Positions 7,043 through 9,567 of a DNA stretch of 9,567 bases are shown piece by piece. Position 1 is the first letter of the stretch. Each line of letters begins with the position of its first letter. Position numbers and translations under genes: made by a program. The notes beneath the pieces were generated by a model. That model ran no database searches. It was not told the origin of the DNA and saw only the letters and a program-made list of their open reading frames with translations. Source of the DNA: Spirochaetaceae bacterium (GTDB lineage Bacteria > Spirochaetota > Spirochaetia > DSM-2461); contig JAEINM010000132.1 in the NCBI GenBank assembly GCA_016342385.1, positions 1 through 9,567 on the forward strand, written 5' to 3'.

Positions 7043-7062
7043 AATAATCTATGAGGATTATT
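7043..7062 (-). promoter_or_regulatory. small hairpin in the EF-G leader
   Basis: AATAATC (7043-7049) and GATTATT (7056-7062) form a 7-bp stem with a six-base loop. It lies inside the predicted untranslated leader, between the transcription start near 7078 and the ribosome binding site. The stem is AT-rich and weak, so a regulatory role is only a possibility. Confidence 0.25.
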
Positions 7063-7084
7063 AACACCTTTTATTCAGCTTGCT

Positions 7085-7113
7085 AGTATATAGAAAGCTA
7101 ATTTCTTCATCAA
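7085..7113 (-). promoter_or_regulatory. sigma-70-like promoter of the EF-G/ATPase unit
   Basis: On the minus strand, TTGATG (7113-7108) and TATACT (7090-7085) lie exactly 17 bases apart. The -10 box matches consensus at five of six positions and the -35 box at four. Transcription would begin near 7078, giving a leader of about 65 bases. This is the best promoter in the window, as expected for an abundant translation factor. Confidence 0.65.
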
Positions 7114-7183
7114 TACCTATAGAGCCGCTGTTTTAAATAATTACTTGCAAATCAGAGAAATAGGACTCGTACTAAAAAATCGG

Positions 7184-7579
7184 CTAGAGTTTTTTCCTCT
7201 GTCTGAATGTCGCTGTAAAGTGTTCATCCTTTTCATTGACACCCTGAAGAACGACTGTCATGTGATCTTTTACCATTCTTATTTTAAAGACTTTGTTGGT
7301 CCACCCCTCCATTCTCGTACCTGTATCTTTCAACAGTTCGAAGAATCCGTCGTATTCGTCTTCTTCCTCGCTGTACCAGGCATATCCTACCCAGCCATTA
7401 TTTGAATCAAGTTGAATGATATGAGGAGTAACCTGAATAACGGACATAACAATATCGGGAGCATCACCTGCAGTGGAAGAAGTCTGAAACCAGTCTCCGG
7501 GCTCAATAATTTCCGCAGGGAGAAAGCTGATAGCAAAAGCGAATACAAACAACATAAATAATGTGTTATTGATTTTCAT
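7184..7579 (-). CDS. small exported protein of unknown function
   Basis: 131 residues. The ATG at 7579 is chosen over the in-frame start at 7618 because GGAGG lies six bases upstream and a classical signal peptide follows: Lys2, a hydrophobic core at about 7-20, and a likely signal peptidase I cut after Leu-Pro-Ala (22). There is no lipobox Cys. The mature part is about 109 residues with several aromatic, beta-like segments: Trp30, Gly-Trp-Val-Gly-Tyr-Ala-Trp at 62-68, and Trp93. An acidic loop (Glu/Asp-rich) spans 71-77 and the tail is basic (Arg-Gln-Arg-Lys-Lys-Leu). I do not recognise the family. It starts 62 bases after the histidine kinase stop on the same strand and may share its transcript. 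A periplasmic or secreted small beta-rich protein is inferred. Confidence 0.75.
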   Translation of the reverse strand: MKINNTLFMLFVFAFAISFLPAEIIEPGDWFQTSSTAGDAPDIVMSVIQVTPHIIQLDSNNGWVGYAWYSEEEDEYDGFFELLKDTGTRMEGWTNKVFKIRMVKDHMTVVLQGVNEKDEHFTATFRQRKKL

Positions 7580-7585
7580 GGTGAA

Positions 7586-7592
7586 CCTCCAC
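7586..7592 (-). promoter_or_regulatory. ribosome binding site fixing the start at 7579
   Basis: The minus strand reads GTGGAGG, then six bases, then ATG. It decides for the start that gives a clean signal peptide and against an upstream in-frame ATG at 7618. Confidence 0.8.
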
Positions 7593-7641
7593 AAATAAAG
7601 TATATTGGAAAGCGTCAATTTTAAAACTGTATTTGGAAAAT

Positions 7642-9567
7642 TTATCTGAGAATCAACTCTACCTGGTTCTTTAATTCCAAAAGACCCGTTTGAAAGTGTT
7701 CAAATCCTCTTTTGATCATGTCATAATCCTTATCGCGACCACCCAATTCCAGCTCTTCTCCAATATCACCCAGATTCTTCATAGACAGATTCCGGCAGCT
7801 TCCCTTTATGGAGTGACCAATCTGCCGGACATTTTCATAATCAACTGAAAAATCACCTGATGCCAATTCCTCGAGCTGACTTTCCATTTTGGAAATCTGT
7901 GCCTGAAGTAGATCCAGAACAATATTGCGATCACCCATAAAAGTATTAACAGCATCGTCATAATCAAAGACATCTGATGAAATACCCCCTTTTCCCTCTG
8001 AAATTTTTTCCTCTATTTTCTCCAAAGAGAGCCATTTCTTTAAGACCGGTAAAAGATCTGCTTTTTTAAAGGGTTTTGTCAGAAAGTCAGTCATACCGGA
8101 TTCGATACATTTCTCATACTCACCCGTAGTGGCACTGGCGGTAACGGCAATAATCGGAATTTTCAATGCCATCTCTCTTATTTTTTTTGTTGCCTCATAT
8201 CCATTCATCACAGGCATCTGACAATCCATAAAGATAAGATCATAGTGGTGCTTTTCCACGGCCTCAACAGCTTCAAGACCGTTAGAAGCCGTATCGGAAG
8301 GATAACCTATTTTCTTCAGAATCGTTTTAAAAAGCTGCTGATTCACAGGATGGTCTTCAACAATGAGAATATTGGCCTTTTCTATAATCTCCTGCTCCGA
8401 AACTTTAGCTTGACTCTGGCCAAGGTCAGTGTCTTCCACTTCCTCCAGCTCTTCTATATCATCAACTGCGCTCTCCCTATTCATATCTTCAAATAGGACC
8501 TTTGTTATTTTATTATAGAGATCATCTTTTTTTACAGGCTTCTGGATATACTCATCAAACCACCCGAGAAGTTTCATCTTGGCTTCCACAGAGCCCTTGC
8601 CCTTGAGCGACATAAGAATTAGTGATGTTTCACTGTAATAATGGTCGGCATTGATTTCACTTGCCAGCTGCCACCCATCCATCCCCTGCATCATCTGATC
8701 GATCATACATAAACTGTAGGGTGTTCCTTTATCAGCTTCTTCCCTAAGTCGTATCAAAGCATCTTTTCCATTATCGACTTCATCGACAGAACAGCCCCAT
8801 TCGATAAGACAGGTTTTACAAATTGTTCTAATCTTCTTATTATCATCGATAAGCAGAACAGTTGTATTGCTGAATAAATTTTCCGGAACGTTATTATAGG
8901 GCTGGATATTTTTCCGTCCCTTTTTTAAGGGTATGGAGAAATAGAAAGTCGAACCGATGTTAAAAGAACTTTTAACCCGTAGAGCTCCTCCCATCAGTTC
9001 GACCAGGTTTTTAGAAATAGCCAGACCTAAACCTGTTCCACCGAATTTTCTTGTTGTTGATTTATCGGCCTGCTGAAAGGCCTGAAATAGAGACTTCTGG
9101 TTTTCCTCAGAAATCCCAATCCCCGAATCAACAACAGCAAAACGCAACCTTACAGAGGCGGCGTCTTCCCTCTCTTTGTGTATAGCCACAACAATTTCAC
9201 CCCGAGAGGTGAATTTGACCGCATTATTAAACAAATTGAGTATAATCTGCCTTAAGCGGACGGGATCTCCATAAACAAATTCCGGAACACCATTTTCGAT
9301 AAACAGACCGACTTCTACACCTTTTTTGTTTGCTTCCAGAGTAACGAGATCCACAACTCTTTCCACCAGTTCAATCAGGTTAATTTCAGTCGTTTCCAGG
9401 GTGAGCTTTCCCGCTTCTATCTTGGAAAAATCCAGAATGTCATTAATTAGAGACAAAAGGACATCGGCGGAAAACCGTATCTGATTTTCATATTCCGACT
9501 GCTCCACATCGAGATGAGTTTCATGAAGCAGTTCGGACATACCGATTATGGTATGGATAGGTGTTCT
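7642..9567 (-). CDS. hybrid sensor histidine kinase, ATPase-REC-REC-HPt (5' end outside window)
   Basis: 641 residues are visible, running off the right edge; positions count from the first codon at 9567. The first residues, Arg-Thr-Pro-Ile-His-Thr-Ile-Ile-Gly-Met, are what follows the phosphorylated His in a HisKA H-box, so that His and the sensor region lie just beyond the edge. The HATPase domain spans ~70-215: N-box Asn114-Asn115, G1 Asp147-Ser-Gly-Ile-Gly, F-box near 161-166, and G2 at 176-181 (GGTGLG). Receiver 1 (~235-358) has acidic Asp241-Asp242, phosphoacceptor Asp290 and Lys343. An acidic Glu/Asp linker at ~368-380 follows. Receiver 2 (~397-513) has Glu404-Asp405, phosphoacceptor Asp448 and Lys498. 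The HPt domain (~535-641) has His585 in Ile-Gly-His-Ser-Ile-Lys-Gly. All key residues look intact, supporting an internal phosphorelay of the BarA/EvgS type. The signal and the output regulator are not visible here. Confidence 0.95.
   Translation of the reverse strand, partial: RTPIHTIIGMSELLHETHLDVEQSEYENQIRFSADVLLSLINDILDFSKIEAGKLTLETTEINLIELVERVVDLVTLEANKKGVEVGLFIENGVPEFVYGDPVRLRQIILNLFNNAVKFTSRGEIVVAIHKEREDAASVRLRFAVVDSGIGISEENQKSLFQAFQQADKSTTRKFGGTGLGLAISKNLVELMGGALRVKSSFNIGSTFYFSIPLKKGRKNIQPYNNVPENLFSNTTVLLIDDNKKIRTICKTCLIEWGCSVDEVDNGKDALIRLREEADKGTPYSLCMIDQMMQGMDGWQLASEINADHYYSETSLILMSLKGKGSVEAKMKLLGWFDEYIQKPVKKDDLYNKITKVLFEDMNRESAVDDIEELEEVEDTDLGQSQAKVSEQEIIEKANILIVEDHPVNQQLFKTILKKIGYPSDTASNGLEAVEAVEKHHYDLIFMDCQMPVMNGYEATKKIREMALKIPIIAVTASATTGEYEKCIESGMTDFLTKPFKKADLLPVLKKWLSLEKIEEKISEGKGGISSDVFDYDDAVNTFMGDRNIVLDLLQAQISKMESQLEELASGDFSVDYENVRQIGHSIKGSCRNLSMKNLGDIGEELELGGRDKDYDMIKRGFEHFQTGLLELKNQVELILR

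Noticed and set aside
7174..7195. A-run and T-run flanking the end of the small exported protein gene, as a terminator
   Set aside because: Only six A-T pairs around a ten-base loop can form, too weak to call an intrinsic terminator.
7599..7604. TATACT on the minus strand as a -10 box for the small exported protein
   Set aside because: No acceptable -35 box lies 16-18 bases upstream; the nearby TTGACG is only eight bases away.
7616..7629. Near-palindrome CAATTTTAAAACTG between the kinase and the small exported protein
   Set aside because: It has one mismatch, is almost all A and T, and such sequences are frequent by chance here.
1..9567. Mobile element, CRISPR, toxin-antitoxin, tRNA or phage signals
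   Set aside because: No transposase, integrase, direct-repeat array, clover-leaf sequence or paired small toxin genes were found on reading both strands.

Overview
The window looks like ordinary chromosome from a spirochaete, probably a free-living member of the Spirochaetaceae. Three things point there. The elongation factor G has the Asp-Ser-Gly-Lys-Thr P-loop typical of the spirochaete/planctomycete/deltaproteobacterial (mitochondrial EFG1-like) branch. Two large lipoproteins carry lipoboxes, one of them loose in the spirochaete manner. The base composition is moderately AT-rich. I saw no tRNA, rRNA, CRISPR array, insertion sequence or phage gene, so the assignment rests on protein family features only and no genus can be named.

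Layout, left to right. The 3' end of a small unrecognised gene (1-342, +) converges on a lipoprotein gene (398-1840, -), with a 13-bp hairpin between them. The lipoprotein joins an NTF2/SnoaL-like N-terminal region, four EF-hand-type calcium loops and a CsgG/LpoB-like C-terminal domain. A divergent intergenic region (1841-2118) holds candidate promoters in both directions and a 15-bp palindrome. It is followed by a trypsin-fold serine protease lipoprotein (2119-4116, +), which has about 400 unassigned C-terminal residues and is visibly more AT-rich than its neighbours. A strong bidirectional terminator (4155-4184) separates it from a two-gene minus-strand unit. That unit is EF-G (4928-7012), with a good sigma-70-like promoter at 7085-7113, followed 26 nt later by a RecA/DnaB-like P-loop ATPase of unknown function (4200-4901). 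Upstream on the same strand are a small exported protein (7184-7579) and the C-terminal two thirds or so of a large hybrid histidine kinase (7642 to the right edge). The kinase is cut just after its H-box.

How the genes work together. EF-G drives ribosomal translocation, and the ATPase is probably co-transcribed with it. The kinase has ATPase, two receiver and HPt modules, so a full His-Asp-His-Asp phosphorelay could run within it; its sensor lies outside the window. The two lipoproteins and the small exported protein act at or outside the cytoplasmic membrane. Nothing here forms a defence island, biosynthetic cluster or mobile element. The most interesting items are the EF-hand/CsgG lipoprotein, the protease with its unassigned tail, and the EF-G-linked ATPase.
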